A DNA stretch of 64,000 bases. Origin: Eunapius fragilis (taxonomy: Eukaryota; Porifera; Demospongiae; Spongillida; Spongillidae). The notes beneath the pieces are model-generated. The model was given only the letters and a program-made list of their open reading frames with translations, did no database searches and was not told where the DNA came from. Shown piece by piece: positions 34,327 to 47,618 of the stretch. The DNA is taken from positions 6,956,627-7,020,626 of the forward strand of contig OY811983.1 in NCBI GenBank assembly GCA_963681505.1, in the 5' to 3' direction. Positions within the stretch are counted from its first letter, which is position 1, and each line of letters begins with the position of its first letter. The position numbers and the translations under genes were made by a program.

Positions 34327-36230
34327 CTGCCAAATGATGGTTATGTGACAGGCAGGTACAGGTGTAAGAAAATGTACAGAAGTACACAGCTGACATCACG
34401 AAAAAGTAGGCGGGAGGGGAGGAGGTCGTTAGGACAAAAGTAATTACTCCTCCCTGCCTACCTAACTCCTAATATTGAGACCACACTCCAATCCAATAGC
34501 TCACCCGTTCCCTCCATCATCACCTTCTTCATCAACCTACTCCAACGCTTGCCATACTCCATTGTGTCCCTCCCTCCCCCCCCTTTCCAATCCTCACCTG
34601 ACCCCTCCTCCACTATCATCTGCAACAACACCAAAATATGAGGCAACCTGTCTGCAGATAGTCATGCCTACTTACTCACCATCCTCATCTTCTCCCTGTC
34701 TCCTTACTAACACCCTCACCCCATCTCCCTCACCCACTCTCATCACTCACCACCCTCTACCCACCAACCTCACCTTCCCCTGTCTCACTCAACACCCTCA
34801 CCCTCTCACCACTCACCACCCTCTGCCTCACCAACCTCACCTTCACCCTGTCTCACTCCACACCCTCAACCTGTCTCCCCCTGACTCATCACGACCCTCT
34901 CCATGGATTTCAAATATACAAACGACTGCGCACAGTGAATCAACGCAACGCAAGGTGGGCACTATAAGCTGCCCACAGATCATGCATACAAAAACGTGTG
35001 CACTTCATATGTGTGCACAAGCATACAGCTAGGTGTGCAAATTTCTCAGATAAGGTGTGTGCAAATGTCCCAGATGAGGTGTGCACAGTATGTAGTTATG
35101 TTGGTATGCATTGGTGTCTTGCCCCTAAAACTTCTCCAGTCTAGCAAACCCAGCCCCCACACTACTCTATGGGTTCATTGGTATGGATGTTACAGTCAAT
35201 ATTCTAGTTATAAAACATGCACAATCCACTAGAAGCCCCACTTTGTGTCTTACAATCCCGCCTTTTTCCTACCTGCTCCACTTCACCCTCCCCTCCACCC
35301 CTCTCACTACTTTCCCCTTCGTCCCAAAGACACCCCCCTCCCCCCTGCCTTCTCAACCTGTTATACTTACGTCAGAAAAGCCTGTATTAATTTTGCCACA
35401 AGCGCGACGGATCGCCGCTGTAGGCAAAAGTCTCGTGCGTGTTAGCAACGGAGCTGCGTTACTACGGTATGCCCGCATACACACCCCACACACCCCGTTC
35501 CCGTCCGAGGTATTCTCAGAGGAAGAGAGCCTATATAGTTTGCACGACACCAACAGTAAGTTGGTCATCAGTGGCTCTCCGATTGTCTTTCTCTATTTTA
35601 AAAACTGCCTGTTTTACCCGTCACCTCAGACCTACCTAATACACAGCAGTACAGAGGAATAGGCTTACCTGTTAATCGAGCAGTCGTTGAACCAGCGTTC
35701 AAATCGACGTAGTCGTTACCCCTATTCTGCACACAACGTACAGTGAACGCTGTGGTTCACCGTGGTCGGTCAAGGACACACGCTAACCCCTCCAATAACG
35801 AACGCCAAATAATGCGCCTTTGCAGGCCGTCCTTTTGTTTCGGTGACCTAGGTGGACCCAAGTTGATACAGAAATTGGGTAGCGGCGACTTACACTGCAA
35901 AGCAACACAAAACCCCAAGAACATCCAATTTTCAGTTGAATTATTTAACCGCATATTCTAAATTTGCGGACGCCGCATTCAGCTTGCTCCGTGTAAACAG
36001 GCCTAACTTCATAACAATCTGGGTTTCTTGCTAGGCTCACTGTCTTGCTCGTCTGAAAACAATATCGTTGTTAAATCAGTCAGGCGCCGCACATAGGTAT
36101 GTAGTTGTAATACCTTTTGGGACCTTGGGTGACTGGCTGAACCAATTTAGGAGTGTGTTCTGCTTGCTTGAAACCTGCTTGCTTTAAAAGGAACGAGGCT
36201 AATGTAATAGGCAACAAAAGCAGAGCTCAA

Positions 36231-37128
36231 CTACCTTGTGTCTATCGGTAGTACGCATTCAGGACTTTTATTCCTCACGTTACTGACGACTCGCGAGACG
36301 GGATGCCAGGCAAGTGTTCCGCATGGTCGAATAAGGTCCAGTACCTCTGTCGTGACGTTGTCCGGGCACAACCATCGACTCACTTCTTCGTCCCCGTCAA
36401 GGATAGCCGGCATGCGTTCGTGGATGTGGCTCACGGTTGGATGCGCGTCCACTGTAATCACCGAGTACGTATACAGGGGCTGATCCTATACCATAAGTGC
36501 AAGTTATCAAATATCGGCACAACGCACGCTCACTGACAGCTCCGCTTGGCCTCCAAGCATCGAATATACCAGCCATTGTCAGCAAGCGCCCGGTAAACGG
36601 TGGAGTCAGCAGTTTAGGAGGGCCAAAAGTCAACGACGCTACCTCTAAATGAAACCAAACCTTTATGACCAAGGAGGAAACAGAAGAGGCAGCTTACCGC
36701 CCTACCCGGTCGTTTGCCCACCTTGCTTCTCAGACTTGATAGTCAATGGCCCTAGCTCTGCCATCTCGGCCGTGGGACCATTCTCTGCAAAATAAATGAA
36801 AAAGGGCTGCTTTTGGTTGCCTCTCTGCTGCTGCCACTCAAAATAGCCGTCTGCAATAACTACACAGCGTTGTCTGTTCTGCACGGCATTCCTGAACGAC
36901 ACTTTCTTCATCATTCCATCACTACGACAGTTGTTTAGCAAGGGCAAATCACTGAGTTCTTTGTGCCAATGTGGAATAAGTCCCCACTTCATGGTTTGCA
37001 AAACTCTCTCTCCACTCTCGTTGGCGCTGCATTCTCCAATATTGCAGCTTTTAAGGTGTGGCTGGTCGCCAGAAAGCAACACAGGACTGCAAGGATAGAT
37101 GTGCTATGCTTTAGAAGCTAGCGTGCGC

Positions 37129-37223
<95 letters not shown>

Positions 37224-37450
37224 GCTCACGTGGCAGACTGTGGGGGAATGTTATAGGAAGGGTAGTACGTGAGTGACGAAGTAGCCCACTTGGGCATGGC
37301 TGCTGCCTTTTCCGTTGCTTTCTGGCTGAACGCACAAGCCCTCTGTAATTCGTGAGGCTCTCGCGTACTGCATGATATGCCCGTAGCTGGGAAACCAACC
37401 ACATAACGCACACATAACCATAACCCCTACCATGCGCATCTGCCACACAT
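36231..37450 (-). CDS. HMCES: HMCES / SRAP-domain abasic-site shield protein
   Basis: Five exons in phase: 37450-37431, 37367-37230, 37086-36722, 36644-36538 and 36479-36231, giving 292 residues, somewhat shorter than human HMCES. The first exon encodes only MCGRCA plus part of a codon, so the catalytic Cys2, exposed after Met removal, sits in a 20-base coding exon. Other SRAP motifs are present: YYPSYNIPPQS, MKWGLIPHWHK, NCRSD, YFEWQ with the active-site Glu, LLTMAGIFDAW and HERMPAIL with the active-site His. The protein should form a thiazolidine crosslink with abasic sites in single-stranded DNA at replication forks. A (CA)n tract fills part of intron 2. The gene is head to head with TMTC. 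Confidence 0.95.
37133..37220. repeat. (AC)44 microsatellite
   Basis: Perfect dinucleotide run in HMCES intron 2, starting about 10 bases past the donor on the minus strand. Confidence 0.97.
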
Positions 37451-37554
37451 CCCGCAAGTACGATAATAATTGAAAGTCCGCGCACATAAACACGTGCCTA
37501 AACCACACCCGCCGCATTGCAGAAACAGCTCCGCCTCCTCGTCCTCGCGACAGC
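37451..37554. promoter_or_regulatory. Bidirectional promoter, HMCES / TMTC
   Basis: Only 104 bases separate the two divergent start codons, so both 5' UTRs and a shared core promoter must overlap here unless upstream non-coding exons exist. An E-box CACGTG lies at 37491-37496 and a GC-box-like ccacacccgccgc lies nearby. No TATA box is seen. Confidence 0.6.
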
Positions 37555-40500
37555 ATGTGGCTTCATCGGTCGATAGTTTTCGTAGTTACATTTTCCGTTT
37601 ATCTAAACTCGTTAAAGTGCGGGTTTGCCTTCGACGACCACAGAGGCATATTGACCAATGACGACCTGGACCCCAAGAAAACCACCTTATGGGAACTGTT
37701 CCAACACGATTTTTGGGGCGGCGCTATGTCCAGGGTGGAAAGCCACAAGTCCTATCGCCCACTTACCGTACTCACGTACCGGTACCTCAACTTCTATTTC
37801 TCCGAGCTGCGGCCGTACACCTACCACTTGGTCAACGTGCTGCTGCACTGCGCGGCTTCGCTGGTCTTCCTCGCGCTCTCAGAGCGGGTGCTAGGACGAA
37901 GTTCTTGGTGGGCGTGTTTTGCCGCCCTGCTGTTCGGGGTCCACAGCATCCACACCGAGGCGGTAAGTTAGTTTGCCCTGGATATCATTTTATCGTTACT
38001 TCTTTGCAAAGGTGGCCAGCATTGTCGGGCGTGCCGAAGTTCTGTCGTGCATTTTTTTCCTTTTGGCTGTCGTGATCTACCTCCATGCCGTGAGCCTCGG
38101 GTACGGGCGTTCACTTAGGGCGAGTCCCGTGTCCAAGTGGCGCTACACGGTCCTCAGCACTGTCTTCACGGGGTGCTCCATGCTCAGCAAGGAACAAGGG
38201 ATTACGGCCTCCGGTGTTTGCGTGGTCTGCGACCTGCTTCTCAACTGGGAGGGTCTGGCGAGGTGGGCAGCTGAGTGGAGGTGGGGGACCAGAAGCGTGG
38301 CTGGTGTCGAAACTACTCGGCCTGATGAGCGAGTGCGGGAAGCGAGCAGGAGGATGGCAGGTGCCGCTCTGAAAAGAATAAGTGAGCGCACGTCGCTATA
38401 ACACGTACCACGCCGCTTAAATATGTTTTTAACGAAACCATCAGGCTTTGTCGCAACAGCTACAACTGTGCTCTTGTCTTTTCGTATGTCAATGAACCAT
38501 GACTCTCAACCTATCTTCAAACCTGAAGAGATGAGAGCTGCATTTCACCCCGACTTCATGGTCAGGTACAAAACCCCTCCCCCTCCCCCCTCCCCCCTCC
38601 ACCAAAAAAAGGAGCACACCTTATGCACACTCACACTACCACCACCATCATCATCATCATCACCATACATAAGCACACATATGGATTGTCATCAGTTTAC
38701 CCCCCCCCCCCCCCCTTCTCCCACCTCCATCCATTCAGGGTGCTAAGTTTCAGCAATATATACACCCTCAACGGCTGGCTATTGCTGGCTCCTTCCTCAC
38801 TTTGCTGTGATTGGACACTTGGATCACTACCCCTGGTCACGTCCTTGTGGGACAGCAGAAATATCTGGTCCCTTGCCTTTTATGGTATGCTTGTTGCCAT
38901 GGCAATTTATATCCTGAAAACCAAGCAGTGAGTGGTGTCTTATATGTGCTTCATAACAACATCACTATTTCTTATTGGTAAATATACAGTGATCAGTTTG
39001 CTATAGGTCTGGGCACAAGTCTCTTGGTGGTTCCATTTCTGCCATCAACAGGACTCCTGCTCAGAGTGGGGTTTGTCATTGCTGAAAGGTAGTTCAATAT
39101 ACCAAGTGTGCAGCCTTACAGATTTATTTTCTTTAAAAACTTCAGGGTCTTGTACACACCTAGCCTTGGGTTTTGCCTGCTTGTAGCCTTGGGGTTCAAG
39201 AAGCTATTCTCAGCTCTTTCAGGTAGAAAGGTGAGTATTTATTGTTAGCAGCCGATGAAAAGCATTTAATGGTTTCTTGGTTATTTTACGACAGGTTCCA
39301 CAGCAGGCGGCCATTGCAGCTATGTTGTACCTTCTTCTTGTCATGAGTGTCAAAACTATGGATAGGAACAAGGTACTGTGATGTGAGGAAGGTGGATGTA
39401 TACTAGCTGGTCCTACACTACCACCATGCATGTTTGCTGTGTTTTTGGTAATCAGGACTGGGAATCAGACTTAACCCTGTTTGAATCGGGCGTCAAGGTT
39501 ATCCCTGAGAATGTTAAAATTCAGAATAATTATGCTATGGAGCTCAAGTCAGCAGGCAGGCTGGAAGAAGCCAAGCTACACTATCAGGTAGACCACATTA
39601 ATGGGACTGCTTCCCTTCATTGTCATCTTTAACAGCAATCCCTAGCAATTGACCCAAACTACGGCGAGGTGTACTTTAACTTTGGCAACCTGCTCTATGA
39701 TGTAGGAAACCTGTCAGATGCTGTGATATAGTGAGAAAGATGAAACTTTAACATTCGTATAATGTTTACCCCTCCCCCTCCCCCCCCCAACTATATGTTT
39801 ACCCCTCCCCCTCCCCCCCCCCAACTATATGTTTACACCTCCTCACTGTATGTTTACACCTCTCCCCCCCCCCACTACATGTGCAGCTTTGAGCGTGCCA
39901 TACAGTTCCCACATATGTATGCTAAGACTCTGAACAATCTTGCTACATTGTACTACCGCCTGGGTAAAAAGAGGAGTGGCCTCACCTCCCGTTTTGTTTT
40001 ATGGCTTCTTTATACGTTTCTAGGTCGCTACAAAGAAGCAGAAAGCAGATTCAGGGAATCCATTCAGTTGACTTCAGATCAAGCTACTGCTTACAATAAT
40101 CTTGGTAACTCTTCGAAAAGCCTCCACACTCCACAACATGTTTCTTTTTTTCCTTTCTGAATTTCTACCTGCACCCCAGCAAGTATGCTTGGAGAGCTGA
40201 AGCGTTACAGTGAATCAGAGGACATGTTCAGAAAGGCATTGGAGCTGAACCAAAACTACACTGAAGCATACTTCAACCTTGGTCAGTCCCCACCAACATC
40301 ACATATGCACACACGTGTACACAAACATTCACACACGTGTACACAAACATTCACACACACACACAATGTGGTCACTTATCCTCATGTGGTTACTTATCCA
40401 TTACTCCTGATATCACAGGGACCCTGTACGTTCAGATGGGAAGGCTGGATGAAGCAGAAACATACCTCCAGCATGCACTCAGGCTTAACCCTAGTCACCA

Positions 40501-40558
40501 CGGTGCTATCAACAACCTCAAAGTCGTTGACTACTACAGAAAAAATGGTGTCCCATAA
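37555..40558 (+). CDS. TMTC: TMTC family O-mannosyltransferase (TPR protein)
   Basis: Thirteen exons in phase: 37555-37962, 38012-38381, 38445-38565, 38739-38927, 38990-39088, 39146-39230, 39295-39372, 39456-39587, 39636-39730, 39887-39963, 40024-40104, 40180-40281 and 40419-40558, giving 658 residues. The N-terminal half is multi-pass membrane with the GT-C-type acidic motif in FAFDDHRGIL after helix 1, then HKSYRPLTVLTYRYLN, HSIHTEAVASIVGRAEVL and MLSKEQGIT, all TMTC hallmarks. The C-terminal ~230 residues form about five TPRs (for example GRYKEAESRFRESIQL). Members sit in the ER and transfer O-linked mannose to cadherin-type domains. At 658 residues it is shorter than vertebrate TMTC1-4, mainly through fewer TPRs. 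Which paralog it equals cannot be decided. Confidence 0.93.
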
Positions 40559-40617
40559 CAGTGTCATGCACAATACACAAAGAACATACAATACAAGCAC
40601 GCCTTTGTATGACTGAC

Positions 40618-43600
40618 TCACGAACACTCTCCCAACAATGAACACACTATGTTTATTTCAAACACCCTGTATACCACGAGCTGGCACTGAGCACATGGAC
40701 GTAAGCACAAACAGTTGACTAGTAATTTCTCCAAGTCTGATGGCAAGGAGTTTATCATTAGTGCCAATGCAGAATGCAGGCACGGTGGGCATCCATAAGA
40801 ACCTTGCCCTCCACCACCATCTTTCTCGTCTCTGTCTCTCATTTCACGCTCTGCCCTCTTAAGGACATCCTGCAACCCATCAGATGGTTTCAAGCTCCCT
40901 GTTGTCTCACAGGGAAGGTTGGCTACGTCTGCGGAGATGGTAGGAGGTGTGGCTATAGTCGTGTCACAAATAAAATTCTCCAGCTGCAGCACCAAGCACC
41001 TCAGAGAGTTAAGGGTGGCACCCGAGCACCTCAGCCTACAAAGGGTGTTATGAGAGCACCCTTGTGGGTGCAGAGTGCTGTCTGGTGTTTGGCAGGACTC
41101 CACAGCTTGCAGCTTGTGACAAGAGAGCCAACAGTCGAGGACACTTCTCAGATCGCTGCACCTCCCCAGACCCACCACACTCAAGAACTGGACAAACTCA
41201 CAGTAGTTTATGCCTGCACAAGCCTTCAGCATAAGCTATAGATCCAGGGTTGATGGAGGTGAGGGTGAGGGGTAGCATACAAGTAACAGCTGTGGGAGAC
41301 TATAGTATACTCACCTGACAGTGCCCTTCCCAGCCATCCATGCCTATGCAGTCTGAGATCGATGTCTTCACCTGCCTCATGTATGTGTGCAGATACAAAC
41401 ACCTAATGACGTTATACATACGCACATAAAATAAAAAAAGAAGTCTACTGACACAAAGAGGTCAGAAGAAAAAAGTTAAAAAATCAACTTCCAGTGAAAC
41501 ACACCACTACAAGTGTGCTGCATATAAACATACATGCAGGGTGGTCCAAGTTTGGTGGGTGTGGCCATAGGATAAGGCAGCAGAGTACATAGACATACAC
41601 AGTCCACTTACACCTCCCCCACACACCACACAGGGCACTTACACCTCACTACACACCACACCAGAGCACTTACACCTCCCACAAACGCACACCACACCAG
41701 GGCACTTTACACCTCCCCCACATACCAGGTTCAGCTCATTCTGGATATGCTCCCACATCCTGCAAATGCCAAACGAGTTGGTCCAGTTGTGATTGATTGA
41801 GATGGTGTGATCCTAGTGAGAGAAGGGTGGTAAGGGGAGGGGAGAGGAAGAGGGGGAGGGGAGAAGGAAGGGAAGGGGAGGGAGAGGGAGGAGGGGTGAG
41901 AATAAGGGGAAGGGAGGAGGAGGGGAAGGGGAGGAAGAAGGGAAAGGGAGGAGTGGAGAGGATGGGAAGGGAGAAGGAGGGAAGAGGAAGGGGGGGGGGG
42001 GGGGAGATGGAAGGAAGGGAAAAACACAAAAACTTACCAAGTTCCTCACCTGGTGATACCATCCACTGCCAAGTGAAGGTTTTAGAAGTGAAGGTTTAGA
42101 CATACATCATGCTTTGCACCCCACCTGGGTATAAACATGACCTCTCCTTCTTCCTGAATCACACGGATAGGAGCCCAGCACTTGAGGGCATTGGGGTAGA
42201 TAGAGCTGTTTCTGAGCTCAGGTGAGGTGAGGTCAAAGGGAAGGTTGCCCATGGAGTCCTTCAGGCAAGCCTCATCCCCAGGACGCATCAGTAACCATTC
42301 CTTTCGGCCGCAGATATTAGCTGACCAGCTGTAGGACCTAAGTGGGAGGAGTCATGGACAGATAAATGACATCACGATAAGGTGAAGTGGTGGGAGGGAG
42401 AGGGAGGGATGAAGAGGGAGGAGGGAGGGATGAAGAGGGAGGAGGGAGGGAGAGGGAGGAGGGAGGGAGGAAGGGATCACTCCCATGTGTAGACCAGTGG
42501 ATCCTTCTACGTCTACTACCTCACATTAGATTCCAAGATGTATCTTCATTCTAAAAGATGTACATTTACCTGAAAACATCGGCATGGAAGGGTGTCCTGT
42601 GTGGAAGGACAATGAGAGATGATGGTACCTTCAGTGGGGGGGAGGGGGGAGGGGGGGGGCTGGACTCACCATGTCCCTGCTGGTCCCATGTATACAAACC
42701 TGTAGTCATCCTCCACATCCTTCCTGGTGTCCCACACCTCATTCAGCCAATCAGAAGTGAAATAATCAGGAACTGTGTAGGCCCCATAGTGTGGAAATGC
42801 CCTGCATGGAAGGGAACAGGTTGAAGGAGTAGTGCAGTTTTAACAAAACCTGACTGCCACACTGGTACCAAAGAAGAAATAGTACCATACCCACATGCAA
42901 ATGTAATGTCCCCCTAAACCTGATAGAATATATATACATAAAAGCTACCATGACAGTGGAGATGGTGGCTGACCATTACTGCCTTGTAAAGGTTACTATG
43001 GCAATGAACAGGTCTTGGACAGACAGCCTATCATCTGATCAATACACTGCAAAGCTATAAGTGCACCTGACAAAGTGCCAGTCCTTGAGGTATAGCAGAG
43101 AAGAGGGCGGGGTTGCTGATGTAATGGTCTGTTGCCAGTAGTCGAGGTAGTCATGGAGACGCATGTCCTGCTTGGGATGGCTTGAGAAGCTGACCTGATT
43201 GCAGTCAGCCACAGAAACCATTGCATCACCTGGTAACATGTAAGTCATAAATCCCCATTACATCACCAGGGTACACATAAGTATCACCTGACAGCCACAT
43301 AACAGGACCCTGCCTCCCCCACCATCCCTCCTCCCCATTCCTTTCCTACCCGTCATCCCTTTACTTCACTAGCGGCAACCATATAATGCCTATTTACCAT
43401 CTGTTCTTAGAATTTGTGAATGCAAAAAATGACATCACACAGAACATAACTTGTAACTTGGCTTTCATTCTCAGCCCAATGAGTGCGTCTAAGTAACATC
43501 AAAACATACCAAATTCTTTCCTCAAGTACTCTAGATCTGGTTTTCCTTCCCTCTGCCACAGCTGCCTTGCTTTCCAACCTGAAGTCACCTCTCCACCAAA

Positions 43601-43750
43601 GAGACATGCCTCATTCTTGGACAGAAACATTTCTACGAATGTCATGAAATCTCCCGATTGTGGGAACCGTTCCATTAGCGAGTAAAACAGCCAGACAAGA
43701 TCACAACAGCCTAAGTGGAGTTTGATATTGGATTTCAAACATACACTCAT
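40618..43750 (-). CDS. JMJD4: JMJD4, 2-oxoglutarate/iron-dependent lysyl hydroxylase
   Basis: Nine exons in phase: 43750-43510, 43229-43067, 42801-42670, 42596-42570, 42337-42125, 42065-42038, 41812-41726, 41371-41315 and 41235-40618, giving 521 residues if the first ATG is used or 496 from ATG 43675. The second start gives an N-terminus closer to usual. Motifs are LYLKDWHFVR, PDYFTSDWLNEVWD, YRFVYMGPAGTW, the iron ligands TPFHADVF (HxD), SYSWSANICGRKEWLL, FIPSGWYHQVRNL and TISINHNWTN with the distal His. The human enzyme hydroxylates Lys63 of the release factor eRF1, aiding translation termination. The HxD motif is carried on a 27-base exon. The C-terminal exon is long and less conserved. 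Confidence 0.95.
41822..42016. repeat. Purine-rich GA tract
   Basis: Degenerate ggagaggaaggggag repeats fill the JMJD4 intron between exons 6 and 7. Confidence 0.85.
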
Positions 43751-44120
43751 TTAGCAGGAATAGAATCGCAGGCGACAGAAGGGAGAACAAAGACACCCAG
43801 TGCAGCCCAAGGACACCCACAGTGTTTGCCCACATAAACTACTTCATAATGATAAGGATATCATCTTAACTGTATACACAGGAAAAACAAGTGGTCACAA
43901 ATCGTTCTACAGTAAATACATATTGTTCCTTTCACAGCTTAGGCACCACTTGCTTACTGGACACAAAGGTTTATATGGCATTGCAAAGCTAATTGTTAGC
44001 CATCATCTGACAGGCAGACCACATATGGATACTTAGAGCATTTGACTTACAGAAAGAATATGTCCTAAACGTATCGACATTATTTTCAAATGCACCTCCC
44101 CCACTCCCCACCCCCCCCCC

Positions 44121-44151
<31 letters not shown>

Positions 44152-44707
44152 GGTTTCGATTACAAGAGCCGCCCACAGGAGGATGTAACCGCAACGTGAC
44201 AATAATTATACATTCAGTGCGGCATGGAGAGCATTATAATAGCACGCCAATAACATTACAAGACGCTCGCCCGTAGCACTAACTAAAAAAGACTTCCGCT
44301 CAAGTACTAAAATAAGCCTTTTCCTTACTGATATCCCTGTGTCACGTGTTAATAGTAGGTCATTTTACTATTATTAAAGTTATAATAACGTGCGTATAAA
44401 ATGGTTAATTTTTAAAGTAGTGAGTAGTATTATTACTCTGAAATGTAAGTCAGTTGATCTCTCGGGTGTCTTCTGTACGTGTATCGTCTTTTGGCGTCGG
44501 ATCTTGAGTGTGTGTGCGTATGTGCGTGTTGCTTTACGCGTTTCACATCTCATTTCATGTACTGCAAACTTTTACCTCTCCATAGGTAACGTGCAACGAT
44601 CAAATCGACAGATTCCTCACCGCGAGAATAGCAACAACTTTTCCTTTCAATAAGGATTCGCTAAAAATATTACGTACCTTGGCTTCGTTACAGCTGCCTC
44701 ACTTGCC
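43751..44707. promoter_or_regulatory. Divergent promoter region, JMJD4 / Roquin
   Basis: 957 bases separate two divergent starts. It contains a C run followed by an A run of about 30 (44110-44149) and an E-box CACGTG at 44343-44348. No extra coding exon is apparent. 5' non-coding exons may lie near 44450-44600. Confidence 0.45.
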
Positions 44708-47536
44708 ATGCAAGCTCCTCCGTGGACAGAGTTCCTCCAATGTTCCGTGTGTACCAATAGGTACGACCTTGCCTCCGTGGTTCCCGTCAGTCTCACGTGC
44801 GGGCACACCATATGTAAGCGATGCCTCGGCAAGCTCAAGACCCGGGCCTGTCCCTACGACAAGGCACCCGTCAGCGGTCTAGCGGAGACCCTCCCGCCCA
44901 ACACCGCCCTCTTAAGCCTCCTCGGGCACCGGCTAGAGGAGTCTGACCTCGCTGTGCCCGAGTCCCTCGTTCCCACCAGTGACGTGGAACACTACAAAGC
45001 TGCCAGACAAGATGTTGAAGACTTGGCCCAGTTCCTCCAGCCGCTCATTGACCAGGAAGCCCCTCAGACCCAGGCCAACAGCACCCCTGCTCCTCCTGAT
45101 GCCACCTCCACCTCTACCCTGCTCACAACCACCACCTCCACCACCACCATCACAAAACCCATGCAGAAGAAGCTAGCCACGGTGGTGAACTGCCAGCTGT
45201 TGGAGGTGGAGGGCAGGAACAGGGCCCTCCGAGCTGCCCGCTCCATTGCTGACAGGACCATCACGGAGCTGCTAGTGCTCCACCAGAACCAGCAGCAGAT
45301 CTCCACCCTGCTGTGGACGGCCATCAGGAACAGGGGTTGTCAGTTCCTGGGTCCAGTGATGCAGCAGGACACACTGAGGTTTATCCTAAAGGTGATGGAG
45401 ACAGGGCAGTTTCTCTCGAGGAAGACCATTGTTCTCTACGTCCTGCAGCAGCTGCAGAATGATTACCCCCAAGCCTCCAAGACCAGCGTGGGACACGTGG
45501 TGCAGCTGCTGTATAGGGCATCGTGCTTCAACGTGAGTGTGTAGGGGAGGTGTGGGTGGGTGCAGTGTGTGTGTGTGGATGTGTCATGCTGTAAGCCATT
45601 GCTCCTGCTTGCACAGGTCGAGAAGAGGGATGAGGATTCTTCATTGATGCAGCTGAAAGAAGAGGTGTGTGTGTGTGTGTGTGTGAAATGTGTGCATGTG
45701 TGGGTGTTTTGAGTGTGTGTGCCTTGTTGATATAAACACAATAATGCTGTGTGGGTGAGTTTGGATTTCTGGGTGAGTGTGGGTGTGGAGCTGTGTGGGT
45801 GAGTGTAGGTGAGTATGTGGAGCTGTGTGTGGAGCTGTGTGTTTACTCGACAACTTCACTCTGTTACTGTAGTACCGCACATATGCGTCGCTAAGAAGAG
45901 AGCATGATATGCAGATAGTCAAGATCGCCATGGAAGCTGGCTTGAGGGTCAGTCCTGAGCAGTGGTCTTCACTTCTCCATGGCAAACATGACCACAAGTC
46001 AGAAATGCAGTCTATCATCGACAAAGTATGTTAGTGGTCTGGGGACTGACCAATGGACAGTGCATGGACATTGGTAGATTTTAAAGAATGCGTGATCCCC
46101 CCCGTAGTATTTGCCCTCCTTTGGCAACCCCCCCCCCGTCCAGTATTTGGCATTGGGGTAACTTTAATCTAATGCTTGCATGAATACAGTGTTACAATCA
46201 CTGAACTGGTCCTATCCACACACACACACACACATCAACTGGTCCTATCCACACACACACACATCAACTGGTCCTATCCACACACACACACATCAACTGG
46301 TCCTATCCACACACACACACATCAACTGGTCCTATCCACACACACACACATCAACTGGTCCTATCCACACACACACACATCAACTGGTCCTATCCACACA
46401 CACACACATCAACTCCTTTCTGTTTCATATTAGCAGTGTAAAAAAATACTATCCTCCTCCCCCTCCCTCCCCAATCTTAACATTTGTCCATGGTTTTTTT
46501 TCTTGATGAAACCCTGTGATGTAAAGCCATGCATAAGGAAGGAGAGGGGGAGGGGAGGGTCAAAGGGGAGAGGGGAGGGGAGGGGGAGACACAAAGAGAG
46601 GAAGTTCCCTCGTGTAGTGATATTTTCAGGATACATGTAGTCCAAGCTTCAAGTGTGGGGTGGGTCTGGGTGGGTCTGGGTGGGTCTGGGTGGGTGTTGC
46701 AGTCACTTTTAGAAGCTGTTCATGTTGATATCATTGTGATGTCATCAGTGAGGAGGGTGGGTACTTAGGAACCCACATGTGTGCACATTTGGGTGGCTCG
46801 TCTATTTTTAGTAGTTGTTTTTAACACACTTGTACGTACATGTGTGTGTGTGTGGAACTGGAACTATGACTCCTAAATTTGTGGTGGATGAAATCACTTT
46901 ATATGGGCCAGATTATGAATGTGCTGTTGCTAGGCGCATGTTTGAGTTACTGGAGGAATGCGTTGCTATTACAACAGCTGATTGGAAAAGAATGTGTTAT
47001 ACTGGTCTCTGGTGGTTTTGTTGACTTGACCACTTCCACTGACACAGTTGATCACTCAGGGGGTTGCATCCTGTGGTTTGAATGAGCTGGTGGTAGCCAT
47101 TGGCAGAGCACAGGACCCTTATAACCTCTCTGAAAGGATATTTCCACCTCTTGAGATCCTGCTGAAAATTGACACAAACAATGATCAGAGTATGTGCATG
47201 TGTGTGTGTGGGTATGTGTGTGTGTGTGTGTATGTGTGTGTGTGTGTATGTGTGTGTGTGAGTATGTGTGTGTGTGTATATGTTTGTGTGTGTGTGTGGG
47301 TATGTGTATGTGTGTGGGTATGTGTGTGTGTGCGGGTGTGTGTTTGCCTACACATTTATTGGGAGGAGAGAGGAAGTTTTTGACAGCCTTGATTTTGATT
47401 ACAGCATCCACCTTGGCAACATCTTGGTCAGGGTTTGCTGAGGCTATGAAGGCCCTTGTCTCCACCCTTCACTGCTTTTCTGAATGCATGCAGGTAACAG
47501 TGTATTACCACTGCTGGGTCCTGGGTGTTTTTAATG

Positions 47537-47618
<82 letters not shown>

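Larger units (their letters stand above)
31687..36230. other. Repeat-rich intergenic region upstream of PKN
   Basis: No coding exon could be supported here. It probably contains the PKN promoter and 5' non-coding exon(s); the non-repetitive, CpG-containing stretch around 35350-36200 is the likeliest site. It also holds a (TG)n tract (31770-31840), a G homopolymer, and 29-, 24- and 15-base tandem arrays listed separately. Confidence 0.55.

Noticed and set aside
40774-41241. 155-codon + strand ORF
   Set aside because: Antisense to the last coding exon of JMJD4, which has family similarity and consistent splicing.
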